From DATFVJ01 sp963826515 (GTDB lineage Bacteria > Actinomycetota > Actinomycetes > Streptosporangiales > Streptosporangiaceae), in contig CAWGXI010000003.1 in assembly GCA_963826515.1 (NCBI GenBank), forward strand, positions 62,001 through 126,000: DNA of 64,000 bases, read 5' to 3'. Within the stretch, counting starts at the first letter, position 1; each line of letters begins with the position of its first letter. Made by a program: the position numbers and the translations under genes. Shown here in pieces: positions 42,844 to 51,096 of the stretch. The notes beneath the pieces were generated by a model that was not told the origin of the DNA, did no database searches, and saw nothing but the letters and a program-made list of their open reading frames with translations.

Positions 42844-45538
42844 CGGTGATGGCTCCCATTGTCGGCCTCGGATCGTCGCCGCCGCGGTCGGCCTCCCCGG
42901 CTCTGGCCCCGTCGCAGGACCTGACCCCGTCGCAAGACCTGACCCCGTCGCAGGCCCTGGCCGCGTCCCCGGCCCTGGCCCCGTCCCCGGCCCTGTCCCC
43001 GTCCCCGGCCCTGTCCCCCGCCGTGACCCCGGCCGCTCCGTCTACGGCAAGCTCACGATGCGCGGCCGGCTGTGTCGCGCCCGACCGGGCAGCAGCTCCT
43101 TCCACCGGCAGGTGGATACGGAAGCATGTCCCCCGTCCCGGCCGTCCCGGCCGTCCCGGCCGTCCCGGCTGATCCAGCTCGATGCGGCCACCGTGCGCCG
43201 TCACGATAGCCCTGGCTATAGAGAGCCCAAGCCCGGCGCCTGCGCTTGGCGTGCACCGGCGCCGCATTGGCTCGAAGGGCGCGAGCGCGACCTCGGCGGG
43301 CATCCCTGCCCCGTCATCGGCGACGCTCACCGTCACCGCGGCCGGGCCGTCCACGCTCGCGCTGACCCGCACCTTGGTACCCGCCGGATTGTGGCAGAAC
43401 GCGTTGGTCAGCAGGTTGACGAAAACCTGCTCGAGGCGATCGTGGTCGGCCCAGACGACCGGCAGGCCCGCATCGCAGTCCACCTGCACCATGGGCGCGT
43501 CCGCTGGGGGCAGGCACGCTATGGCCGCGTCAAGCACCAGCGCGATGTCGCACCAGTCACGCTGCAGGCGGAGGATCCCAGACTCGATCGCGGAGAAGTC
43601 AAGCAGATCATCGACAAGGCGCCCCAGGCGTGCCGACTCAGCGGCGATACGCGCGATGAACCGCTGCTGCGATTCTGCGTCCCAGGTGACATCCGGCTGC
43701 AGCAAGCTGGAGGCGTAACCCCTGATCGCGGTGAGCGGCGTCCGGAGCTCGTGGCTCAGCCGGCTGAGGAAGCCGCGCTGCAGCTCCTGGGACTTGCGCA
43801 GGGTTATGGCTTCCTGGTGGGCGAACAAGGCCTCCTCCCGCTCAAGCGCCAGCCGCAGCGAGTGGGCGGCGTCCTCAAGCAGCGCCGTCGCATCCGCTGA
43901 CGGCAGGCCGCTCTGCCAGCATGCCACCAGCGCGGCAGGCCCGCCCGGCGCGGCAAAGGTCACGGAAAGGAACCGGTCACCGCGCGCGCCGACCCGGTGC
44001 ATGGCCGCGCCATCGCGGCCCGCGAGCGCGAGCGCGGACGACGCGGCGTCGAGCGCGCCGAACGTCGCGGCCGCCGGCTTGCCCTCGCCGCCCGGACCGG
44101 ACAGGGCACGGCAGCTGGGCGGCCCGTCTCCCGCCTGGGTGACCAGCGCCGCCTCGTCCGCCTGCAGCCCGCGGCGCAGCGCCGCCAGGGCGATGCTGAG
44201 TCCGTCGGCGACGGGGATGGGACCCGCCAGGGTTTCCAGTATTTCCCTGATCGTCTCAAGCACCCGGTTGCGCGCGGTGACCTCGTCGAGCAGCCGGTCA
44301 CGCTCGATCGCGCTCGCCGCGTAACCCGCGTAGAGGGTGGCGAGATCGAGATCATCCCGGTGAGGTTCGCCTGTCATCGCGCCGAAGACCGTGATGACGC
44401 CGAGCAGGCCGCCCGGGCCCATCACGGGGACTGACCACGAGCTCGCAACCTTGGCGGCCCTGGCCAGGGCGGTGAAGGGCGCCCAGGCGGGCCCGGTCCG
44501 CGCGTTGTCCTCGACGACCGGCCGCTCCGCGGCGGCGGCCAGCCCGACCGGGCCCCCTGCGGGGCCGCAGGGAAGCCGGGACCACGCGGAAAGCAGCGTC
44601 GGGGACAGGCCGAGCGAGGCGGCGCAGACGAGCGAGGAGCCCTCGAGCAGATGGATGCACAGGCGCTCACTGCCGAGTGCGGTGCCCAGCGCCGAGAGGA
44701 TCAGCGACAGGCTGGACGACGGGTCCGCCGACACAAGCCGGTCGGCCAGCCCGTGCAGGCGGGTGAGCTGACGGCGGGCGGAGGAGTCCACCTCCTGGCC
44801 CGACAGCAGCGCCACCAGGTCGTCCGGGTGCACCTCGCCGGGGTCCACCTCGGCGATGACCCGTCCATGCCGCAGCACGACGACGCGGTCAGCGAGCCGG
44901 AACATCTGGCTGATGTCGTGGCATGCCAGCAGGATCGAAGTGCCCTGCTGCCGCAGCCGGATGATCAGCTGCTCGACCAGAGCCGCCTCCCTTACCCCGA
45001 GCGAGGCGGTCGGCTCGTCGAGCAGCAGCAGGCGTGGATGGTGGGCCATCGCCCTGGCGACCGCCACCAGCTGGCGCTGGCCGCCGGACAGGGACTTGAC
45101 GCTGCGCGTCGTGTCCCGGAGCGGGATGCCAAGCCGCTTCAGAAGCTTTGCCGCGTCGCCGTGCAGGCGGATATTGGATAGCAGGTGACGGCGGCTCTCG
45201 CGGCCGAGCAGGAGGTTAGAGGCGATGTCGAGGTTGTCGCAGAGCGCCAGATCCTGCCAGACGACCGAGACGCCATGGCGTTTCGCTGCGAGCGGGTCAG
45301 CGGGCACCGGCCTGCCGTCGAGTGCGATGGCGCCCGCTGAAGGCGCGATGTCCCCGGCGATGCAGCGCACCAGGGTGGTCTTGCCTGCGCCATTCTCGCC
45401 CGCCAGGGCGACAAGCTCGCCGGCCCGCACCCCGAGATCGACGCCTTCGAGAGCGGTCAGCTTGCCGAAGCGCACCGCGACGCCCGACACCGACAGCAGT
45501 GGCAGCGCTGCCTCTTGCTGGTGAACGCCGGCGGTCAT
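42836..45538 (-). CDS. ABC ATPase-GAF-histidine kinase fusion
   Basis: A 900-residue soluble protein. Residues 15-248 are a full CUT2-type ABC domain: Walker A GENGAGKTT 47-55, Q-loop WQDLALCDNLDI 94-105, signature LSGGQ 150-154, Walker B LLLLDEP 170-176, H-loop H207. Residues 270-415 and about 425-570 look like GAF-type sensory domains (WSVPVMGPGGLLGVITVFGA; SVTFAAPGGPAALVACW). A kinase core follows: HisKA with H596 in FLSRLSHELRTPLTAIRGY, N-box N712, G1 DDGAGMP 741-747, G2 GAGLGLSI 767-774. The ATP-binding domain holds a PGR repeat (790-801), and the tail is a 6-residue repeat rich in Arg, Ala, Gly and Asp. No membrane helices. It overlaps the response-regulator gene. It is inferred to report transport or sugar status to that regulator. 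Confidence 0.92.
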   Translation of the reverse strand: MTAGVHQQEAALPLLSVSGVAVRFGKLTALEGVDLGVRAGELVALAGENGAGKTTLVRCIAGDIAPSAGAIALDGRPVPADPLAAKRHGVSVVWQDLALCDNLDIASNLLLGRESRRHLLSNIRLHGDAAKLLKRLGIPLRDTTRSVKSLSGGQRQLVAVARAMAHHPRLLLLDEPTASLGVREAALVEQLIIRLRQQGTSILLACHDISQMFRLADRVVVLRHGRVIAEVDPGEVHPDDLVALLSGQEVDSSARRQLTRLHGLADRLVSADPSSSLSLILSALGTALGSERLCIHLLEGSSLVCAASLGLSPTLLSAWSRLPCGPAGGPVGLAAAAERPVVEDNARTGPAWAPFTALARAAKVASSWSVPVMGPGGLLGVITVFGAMTGEPHRDDLDLATLYAGYAASAIERDRLLDEVTARNRVLETIREILETLAGPIPVADGLSIALAALRRGLQADEAALVTQAGDGPPSCRALSGPGGEGKPAAATFGALDAASSALALAGRDGAAMHRVGARGDRFLSVTFAAPGGPAALVACWQSGLPSADATALLEDAAHSLRLALEREEALFAHQEAITLRKSQELQRGFLSRLSHELRTPLTAIRGYASSLLQPDVTWDAESQQRFIARIAAESARLGRLVDDLLDFSAIESGILRLQRDWCDIALVLDAAIACLPPADAPMVQVDCDAGLPVVWADHDRLEQVFVNLLTNAFCHNPAGTKVRVSASVDGPAAVTVSVADDGAGMPAEVALAPFEPMRRRCTPSAGAGLGLSIARAIVTAHGGRIELDQPGRPGRPGRPGRGTCFRIHLPVEGAAARSGATQPAAHRELAVDGAAGVTAGDRAGDGDRAGDGARAGDAARACDGVRSCDGVRSCDGARAGEADRGGDDPRPTMGAITGA
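42907..43014 (-). repeat. 18-bp tandem repeat, 6 units, in kinase tail
   Basis: Six consecutive 18-bp units: three of type CCCCGTCGCAGGACCTGA and three of type CCCCGTCCCCGGCCCTGT, each with small changes. The unit length keeps the frame and encodes a hexapeptide-like repeat (RAGDGD / RSCDGV) in the kinase C-terminal tail. A separate 9-bp repeat CCGTCCCGG, four copies at about 43132-43168, encodes the PGR repeats. Confidence 0.9.
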
Positions 45539-45649
45539 AGGGACATTGTCGTCTGAACTGCCCGTTGACTACCAATTGGGGGTCAACCTGGCGTTTCAGG
45601 GCTCCCGGCAAGCGCGCGCCACCCCGCGCAGCCGTTCAGGCTGCATTAC
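45539..45649. other. Promoter region of the kinase-regulator operon
   Basis: The only space upstream of the fusion gene before the hairpin at 45650; it should hold its promoter. No boxes are obvious. Confidence 0.35.
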
Positions 45650-45671
45650 CCCGGGGGGACGACCCCCCGGG
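45650..45671. terminator. Strong 9-bp GC hairpin
   Basis: CCCGGGGGG and CCCCCCGGG pair perfectly around ACGA. It lies between the kinase fusion and the fragment at 45773 on the same strand, so it probably insulates the kinase operon from upstream transcription. GCAGCCGTTCAG occurs on both sides (45610, 45705). Confidence 0.6.
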
Positions 45672-45772
45672 ATCCCCCCGCAGCAGTAGACGCCGCGAAC
45701 CCGCGGCAGCCGTTCAGAATAATTGTTGGCCTGGCCTTCCAGCGGCGTCGCACGGCCGGACGTGCCTGATCG

Positions 45773-45940
45773 CTAGTCCAGGCGGCGGGGCGGGACCATC
45801 GGGGTGAGCTGCTCGATGTCGTGGCGGGCCCGCAGCTGCGCGATCGCGGCTTGATCCGGTGGCTGCGGCTGAGCGAACAGGTCGGCGAGCTCTCGCAGGT
45901 CGCGTGGGTGCTCACCGGGTTCGGGTCTCGGCAGCGACGT
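45773..45940 (-). pseudogene. C-terminal fragment of unknown protein
   Basis: The frame ends with DLRELADLFAQPQPPDQAAI and AQLRARHDIEQLTPM then VPPRRLD-stop, which reads like the end of a cupin-type or related small protein. The upstream sequence in the same frame is not protein-like and there is no start. Family assignment is weak. Confidence 0.35.
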
Positions 45941-45980
45941 CGACGAAGCGCACCGGGCACCTGAGCGGTCTGGCGCGGTC

Positions 45981-46808
45981 TCACGGACGTCTGGCAACCC
46001 CGCAGTAGAGCCAGCGCGAACCATCACTGTCGGCCAGCGCGGGGTCGTCTGCCTCCCATTCGCCCGCATAGCAGAGGCGTCCCTCGGGGTCTCCCTTGCG
46101 CGGCGGCACCAGTTCCAGCCCGGCGAAGAAGCGCTCGATTTCGAGCTTGGAGCGGAAATGGACCTGCTCGGTGGCGCGGTCGAAGACGCGACAGAATCCC
46201 TGCACCGCGGACGGCGGTTTTTGGTCGTGGGTGAGATGTGAAAGTGACAGATAGCTACCGGGCGCGAGCGCGCCCAGGTAGCGCGCCAGTAACCCGTACG
46301 GATCCCAGTCGTCGGACACGAAGTGCATGACCGCGGTCATCAGCAGCCCGGTCGGCTGCCTGAAGTCGATCAGCTCGCACACATCCGGGTCCTTCAGCAC
46401 GTGATCCGGATCGCGCAAATCGCCCAGAACGATCCGTACCCTGGCGCGGTCAGTCACGAGATGCCCGGCCTGCTCGGGAACCATCGGGTCGTTGTCCACA
46501 TAGACGACCCGGCAGCGCTGGTCGGCTAACTGCACCACCTCGTGGGTGTTGCCAACGGTCGGCAGCCCGGACCCGACGTCGATGAACTGGCGGACCCCGC
46601 GCCGGGCTATCCATCTGGCCGCCCGCTGATGGAACCCCCGGTTGGCCCAGGCGCAGTCCCTGATCTCGGGCACCAGAGCCATGATGCGCTCGGCGGCATC
46701 GCGGTCGGCCGGGAAGTTGCTCTCGCCTCTAAGCAGATAGTCGTAAATCCGCGCAGGCGCGGGCCTGGCCGGATCTACCCCGGGCGGAACCTGGCGAACC
46801 TCGCTCAT
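45981..46808 (-). CDS. SAM-dependent methyltransferase (DUF574 family)
   Basis: A 275-residue protein of the actinobacterial DUF574 / Methyltransf_19 family. The hallmark ARIYDYLLRGESNFPADRDA is near residue 25, FIDVGSGLPTVGNTHEVVQL (SAM-binding motif) near 80, VVYVDNDPMVPEQAGHL near 105 and PTGLLMTAVMHFVSDD near 155. I chose the ATG giving MSEVRQVPPG because TTGGAGTGGG precedes it. Family members are numerous in filamentous actinobacteria, often near regulators; their substrates are largely unknown. Confidence 0.92.
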   Translation of the reverse strand: MSEVRQVPPGVDPARPAPARIYDYLLRGESNFPADRDAAERIMALVPEIRDCAWANRGFHQRAARWIARRGVRQFIDVGSGLPTVGNTHEVVQLADQRCRVVYVDNDPMVPEQAGHLVTDRARVRIVLGDLRDPDHVLKDPDVCELIDFRQPTGLLMTAVMHFVSDDWDPYGLLARYLGALAPGSYLSLSHLTHDQKPPSAVQGFCRVFDRATEQVHFRSKLEIERFFAGLELVPPRKGDPEGRLCYAGEWEADDPALADSDGSRWLYCGVARRP

Positions 46809-47572
46809 CCCACTCCAACTAATCGTCAATTCACAGTCTCACACCTGCGTGTGATTCGCGACAGCCACTTCGCGCGCCGGGCCCCGTCATCGCCTACCTA
46901 CTGTCCGATTTGCCGCTTCTCGAACGGTCTGCCTGCCCATTCGTACCAGCCCGTTCGTACCAGCCCAGCCCGGCAGCTTGGTACCAGCCGAGCCCGGCAG
47001 CACCAGCCCGGTCAGGCTAGCGGACGCAGAACTGCAGGTGCCTCCGATTCTCCGTGAGCCTCAAACTGTCAGGCCTCTGCACCGGGCGGCATGACTGAGA
47101 CCTTCTGCAACACATACTCCAAGGGTGTCAGTGCTCGTTGTCCGCTGCTGCTCGGCATTGTTCAGGCTGAGTGTGACGCACTTGGCCGCGTGGGCGACGG
47201 CGTCCGGTATTCGGCAGGTCGGGCCCGGCCAGCGCACCAGACCGCGACGACGTGGGCCACGCCGGCCGGGCCACGGGACCAAACAATTGCTGACTGTCCC
47301 GTGTCGCTGCTGGCCATGATCCCGAGCGCGTACTGGCCATCGCGCGGTGAGAGCCGAAGGCCGCCAGTGCGGGTACGCCGTTCAGGCGCGCTCCTCGCCC
47401 GGCCAAGCCCCGGTAACCGGATCCCAGGTCGCGGACACCACTCCCTCGGTCAAAACGGGGTCAGCGAATTTCCGCCCCTGAGTCGAACGAGCGTCATGGC
47501 GGGATGGCCAGCCCACGCCCCGCTGGCGCAACTCAGGCCACTCCAAGCTCACTCAGGTGCCGCGCGCCGAAG
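46809..47572. other. Gene-free stretch
   Basis: About 760 bp with no recognised gene. TTCGTACCAGCCC occurs twice in tandem near 46940-46966 and a third variant follows at 46979. No known repeat family recognised. Confidence 0.35.
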
Positions 47573-47639
47573 CATGATCCGTTTCGGTGTTAAGTTTCCG
47601 GCAAATAGCGCAGGCAGATTAACACGCAAACGGATCATG
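47573..47639. repeat. 21-bp imperfect inverted repeat
   Basis: The left arm CATGATCCGTTTCGGTGTTAA (47573-47593) and the right arm at 47619-47639 are reverse complements with two adjacent mismatches, separated by 25 bp. The arms are AT-richer than the surroundings. It could be a miniature element, a large operator or recombination-site pair. Confidence 0.75.
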
Positions 47640-47652
47640 AAATCATGGGTGC

Positions 47653-47684
47653 GCCGCGCATACCGCTTTGGCGGTGTGCGCGGC
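47653..47684. terminator. 14-bp hairpin next to the inverted repeat
   Basis: GCCGCGCATACCGC and GCGGTGTGCGCGGC pair with a single G-T-type mismatch around TTTG. It lies about 125 bp downstream of the AbiE remnant on the minus strand and could be its original terminator. Confidence 0.55.
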
Positions 47685-47809
47685 ACACCCGATCTGGCCA
47701 AAGCCAGCCCTCGACGAGCCTGAGACCGCTGACCTGCGGCCTGCGCACCCAGACCGTGACGATAGCTGCGACGAAGGAGCGAGGATGGACGAGGCTGAGA
47801 TGTTCGTGC

Positions 47810-47862
47810 TTATTGGCGGGCCAGAGCCTGCAGATCGAGGTAGGCGCGCGGCGGGGGCTCAT
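47810..47862 (-). pseudogene. AbiEii toxin gene, first 17 codons only
   Basis: The ATG overlaps the AbiEi stop (ATGA), as is normal for AbiE pairs. After one frame slip in the first codons the sequence reads PPPRAYLDLQALARQ, matching the conserved start of AbiEii toxins (P-R-A-Y-L-D-L-Q-x-L-A-R). It then meets a TAA at 47810 and unrelated DNA. The nucleotidyltransferase domain is completely missing. Confidence 0.6.
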
Positions 47863-48419
47863 TCCTGCAGTAACCGCAGCGCTTCGGTGACCGGCGTCCG
47901 CACCCTCAGCGCCCCGGCCAGTTCAATAACCCGCGCAGGTTTCGGCCGCGGCCGCCGTAGGTACCGGCGAAGCCCCCCGATTGCGAGATCCTTACCCAGG
48001 AGATGCCGCAAACGGAACGCATCGACGACAGTCCGCTCCGCATCGGTGATGGCGAACCGAGCACCAGGCTCCACCGCGACGTCCACCCTGCCCAGGCCGA
48101 AGGTTTCGGCCCGGAACACATGAACCCGCGTTGGCGGATGATCGATCTGCGGGCGGTGGGTCCCCACCGGAACGGCAATATCAACCCGGCCCGGTATCTC
48201 GTCACTCAAGTCCCAATAGGCCAGCGCTGAACCAAGGCACACCACCGCCCGGGGCACACGCGCACAGACGGTGACGAAATCGATCTCGTCCAGGCCGCCA
48301 GCGTCCCGCAACTGGAACACGCCACGGGAAAGCTCCAAGACCAGCCCGGAGTCCCTGGCCCAGTACAGGTCCCGCCAGGACACTCCGGCGCCGACTGCAT
48401 CGGCCGCACGGAACACCGG
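47859..48419 (-). CDS. AbiEi-family antitoxin / regulator
   Basis: About 186 residues from the GTG at 48419. The frame shows the N-terminal HTH segment (FRAADAVGAGVSWRDLYWAR, LELSRGVFQLRDAG) and the AbiEi C-terminal domain: VCLGSALAYWDLSDEIPGRV, AVPVGTHRPQIDHPPTRVHV, ERTVVDAFRLRHLLGKDLAI. Homology seems to start a few residues upstream (RRVGPVFRAAD) where no start codon is present, so the true start may be damaged. In AbiE type IV systems this protein represses the operon and counteracts the AbiEii toxin. Here the toxin gene is lost, so only a repressor function could remain. Confidence 0.78.
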   Translation of the reverse strand, partial: PVFRAADAVGAGVSWRDLYWARDSGLVLELSRGVFQLRDAGGLDEIDFVTVCARVPRAVVCLGSALAYWDLSDEIPGRVDIAVPVGTHRPQIDHPPTRVHVFRAETFGLGRVDVAVEPGARFAITDAERTVVDAFRLRHLLGKDLAIGGLRRYLRRPRPKPARVIELAGALRVRTPVTEALRLLQE

Positions 48420-48554
48420 CCCGACTCTGCGTACTCGCTGCCGCGCCGCGGCGCAGACGATGCGGGGGCCTCGCTGACACCTCCCCGCAGGCCCGGGACC
48501 GGCGGATACACCGCCGGCGCCTTCACCATCGACTGGGACAGCAAGCGGGCCAGC

Positions 48555-48845
48555 CGCCCGCGTGAGGTCCACGACGCCGTCCAGCAGGCCCGTTCCAACA
48601 GGCCACCGGCCAGTGGAAAAACGACTACAAGATCCGGGCCGGGGTCGAAGGCACCATGCGGCAAGCCACCCATGTCACCGGCGTCCGCCGAGCCCGCCTG
48701 GGCCTGCCCAAGACCCGCCTGGAGCACAGCGCCGCCGCCACCGCGCTCAACCTGATCCGGCTGGATGCCTGGTGGACCGGCCGGCCGCTTGAGGACCCGG
48801 ACCACCCACTTCCAGCGGCTCGGCCGGACCTTCGCCGCCTGAGCC
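48555..48845 (+). mobile_element. IS1182-family transposase, C-terminal remnant
   Basis: Two frames give the end of an IS1182-type transposase: AVQQARSNRPPASGK and then KIRAGVEGTMRQATHVTGVR in adjacent frames, LPKTRLEHSAAATALNLIRL, DAWWTGRPLE. The catalytic Glu motif G-V-E-G is visible. Several frameshifts; the N-terminus is gone. It lies directly upstream of the AbiEi gene in opposite orientation and may have cut its 5' end. Confidence 0.75.
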
Positions 48846-48954
48846 CGAATAAGCCAACAGGGTCCCGGGTGCCGCCAAACGGCACTCCGCAAGGGTGTTT
48901 CGGGGAGTGCTCGCCGGCCCGACACCGGCGGGAGTCCCAGACTAGGAGGACATC

Positions 48955-49043
48955 ATGTCCCACACCACACGCCGCCTCGGTTTCGGCGCCTCGCGGCGAC
49001 CGCGGCGCTCGCCGCCGCGGTCCCGCGACGGCAGCGTTCGTGA
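48955..49043 (+). pseudogene. Start of a secreted-protein gene (signal peptide only)
   Basis: A strong AGGAGGA lies 5 bp before the ATG, then MSHTTRRLGFGA. After one base shift the frame reads RFRRLAATAALAAAV, a typical signal peptide, and ends at TGA. The mature part is absent. A small terminator-like repeat (GGGAGTGC/GGAGTGCTCG area) precedes it. Confidence 0.45.
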
Positions 49044-49291
49044 CGGTGCGTGGTCGTGGCTGGTTCACGGCGCCGCGCGGGACCCCAGCACAGGGCGGGA
49101 CTGCCATACCCGGTCACCCGGTCGGGACCAGCCCCTCTACGGATATCCGGGTAATGAAACCGGGGTAGGCTGACAGCGGAAACGTCCAGTCGACCCTGAC
49201 CCGGCCAAAGCATGGGTGCAGGGGACCGCGTTGCTCCGGACCCTGGTGGCACGGCCAACCCCGTGTTAGGCACGGACCAAGGAGCCGCCGC
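49044..49291. other. Short intergenic stretch
   Basis: No gene recognised. It leads to the GTG of the HisKA_3-like gene. Confidence 0.3.
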
Positions 49292-49654
49292 GTGGACCGA
49301 TCAGCAAGTTCGTCTTCGGCTGTAGCCGTCGCGACGATACCGGCACGGGACGCGCCCCGAAACCGGCTGACCCGCAGTCCCCCGGCCAGCAGCGGGGCCC
49401 GTGCGGGCAACGGCCCAGCCGTCTCAGCGCAATTGACCCAGAGCGCGACCGAAGATCACGACCGGATCACCCAAGACCAGAACGACGTCGTGGCCAGCCG
49501 GCTGTTCGCCGCCGGACTGGACCTGCAGGCCGCGCTGGGGCTGATCGGCGATCAGCGCGTGGCCGGCCATATCGGCGATGCCATCGGCAACCTGGACCAG
49601 GCCATCAGGGACCTCCGGGACACCATTTTCCATCGTGGCGCATGCGACTCGTGA
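49292..49654 (+). CDS. Small HisKA_3-like protein lacking the phospho-His
   Basis: A 120-residue reading. Residues about 48-115 (RITQDQNDVVASRLFAAGLD, LQAALGLIGDQRVAGHIGDA, IGNLDQAIRDLRDTIFHRG) match the dimerisation/phosphoacceptor helices of DevS/DosS-type kinases. There the first helix is normally R-I-A-R-D-L-H-D-x-V-I-Q-R-L-F. Here D-L-H-D is D-Q-N-D, so the phosphoacceptor His is Asn. No ATPase domain follows. It is either a leftover of a kinase gene or a stand-alone dimerisation module; the N-terminal 45 residues are low-complexity. Confidence 0.55.
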   Translation: MDRSASSSSAVAVATIPARDAPRNRLTRSPPASSGARAGNGPAVSAQLTQSATEDHDRITQDQNDVVASRLFAAGLDLQAALGLIGDQRVAGHIGDAIGNLDQAIRDLRDTIFHRGACDS

Positions 49655-50511
49655 TCACGCACCCCAATGGCAAGCGCGCGGCGCTTACCATGCCGCCGCC
49701 GACGTCCTTCCTCGATCCACTGCGGGATTGAGGTTCCCGCCGGCGCCAGCCGCAATGAGCAGCCTGGCCGTGCAGCGCTGACCGGGTGTGCACGAGACCC
49801 GCGGTCACCCGCTGCCGAGGCGGCTGGCAGCCTGCGACTGGGCACAGACCCAGCGCGTGGCCTGGTATGCCTGGGGAGGCGCTGAGCCGGTCCAGGCAGG
49901 GCCCGATTGCTCCGGCAGGTCGGATGCCAAAAGAGCGCCTATCGCTGTGACCTGGGGCGATAGGAGAGGCGTGGCCGTGGGCATGAAGATGGGCTAGGGC
50001 CGGGCTAGGGCCGAAGTTTCGCGCGCCCAGCGCCTCAGGAGCTGATTGTCCAGCGGTCATGACCTGATCGGAAGCTCGACGAAAGTCCGGTCCGGTAGGC
50101 GCCAGGGAGCCCGGTGGCACGCCGTTACCCGTTGCCCGATCGGGCATACGTTCACGGCTCCGCAGGTGGCAGGCGATCATCCTCGCTAGCTGCGTCTGTG
50201 GACGGCCGAGCGGCTGCAGTTGGCCCGCGCCTGGGCGGCAGGCTCCCGGCCAGCACATTACGAGCGGAGCGACGACCGTCAAGACTCGTCAGAATCTGGG
50301 CGTCTCGACCCGCCCGGTCTTCCTCGCGTCGGGGTTCCTGGACCCACATCGATCCAGCATCGTCGGAGATCGTTGTCCGCATCGGCGGAGGCGATCGAAC
50401 CAGAGGGCCCGGCTGGACCCTTGCCCGCAATGGTCGCGGCTGTTGGTGTCTGGCCGAGTGTGAGGACCTTTGCCTCTGCTCGGATGGCTGGCGCACGCAT
50501 CTGCTGAAGGT
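49655..50511. other. Gene-free stretch
   Basis: About 850 bp where neither strand gives a recognisable product. No hairpin or repeat stands out. Confidence 0.35.
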
Positions 50512-51060
50512 GTGTTCGTCGGCGACGAGTTACTACTGGATGTCAGTTTCCGCGCTGCCCAGGCCAGGCTCGCGAATCTGGCTCATGGCGGCTGGGTGAG
50601 CGCCGCGTCGGAAGGAGCCTATGACGACGGGCTCGCTAGCTTGATCCGGGTCGGCCCGGTGGGCGACGTGCCGGGCATCTCCAAACTGGTCCGGGTGCGC
50701 TTCCGGGAACTGGTGACACGGGATGACACAGCGCTCCTCACGCTGCGCTGGGAGGCCACCGGGGATCGTGGCGGGCTGTTTCCGGCCCTGGACGCGGACG
50801 TCACGCTGACCGCCGCCGGGGATCAGGCAACGCGGCTTACGCTGGCCGGAGCTTACCGGCCGCCGCTTGCTGCCCTGGGCGCCGGGCTGGACAGAGCGAT
50901 CTTGCATCGGGTGGCCACAGCGACGATCCGGTCACTGCTGGGCCGTGTCGCAGATGCCGTCGTCCATCCCGAGAGCGCGGCCCATCGATCGGATGCGACA
51001 GACCAAGGCCGGGCAGCGCCGCTAACAAGGGCGCGGGAACCGTTGCCGTCATCACCATGA
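50512..51060 (+). CDS. SRPBCC-like protein
   Basis: A 182-residue protein. VGDELLLDVSFRAAQARLAN begins a START/SRPBCC-like beta-alpha-beta fold, with RVRFRELVTRDDTALLTLRW and FPALDADVTLTAAGDQATRL as paired strands. GLDRAILHRVATATIRSLLG is the long closing helix. Such folds bind hydrophobic ligands; the exact role is unknown. I start at the GTG because it begins the first strand, preceded by GAAGG. A truncated relative of the second half lies at 15970-16445. Confidence 0.7.
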   Translation: MFVGDELLLDVSFRAAQARLANLAHGGWVSAASEGAYDDGLASLIRVGPVGDVPGISKLVRVRFRELVTRDDTALLTLRWEATGDRGGLFPALDADVTLTAAGDQATRLTLAGAYRPPLAALGAGLDRAILHRVATATIRSLLGRVADAVVHPESAAHRSDATDQGRAAPLTRAREPLPSSP

Positions 51061-51096
51061 AAGAGGGATCGAACCTGCTGGCCACCGGCTAGCGGG

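Noticed and set aside
42907..43014. CRISPR-like regular repeats
   Set aside because: The 18-bp units follow one another without spacers and are in frame inside the kinase gene. No cas genes are present.
46940..46990. Tandem CGTACCAGCC repeats as a functional array
   Set aside because: Only two good copies and a variant exist, with no symmetry and no gene beside them; chance duplication is enough.
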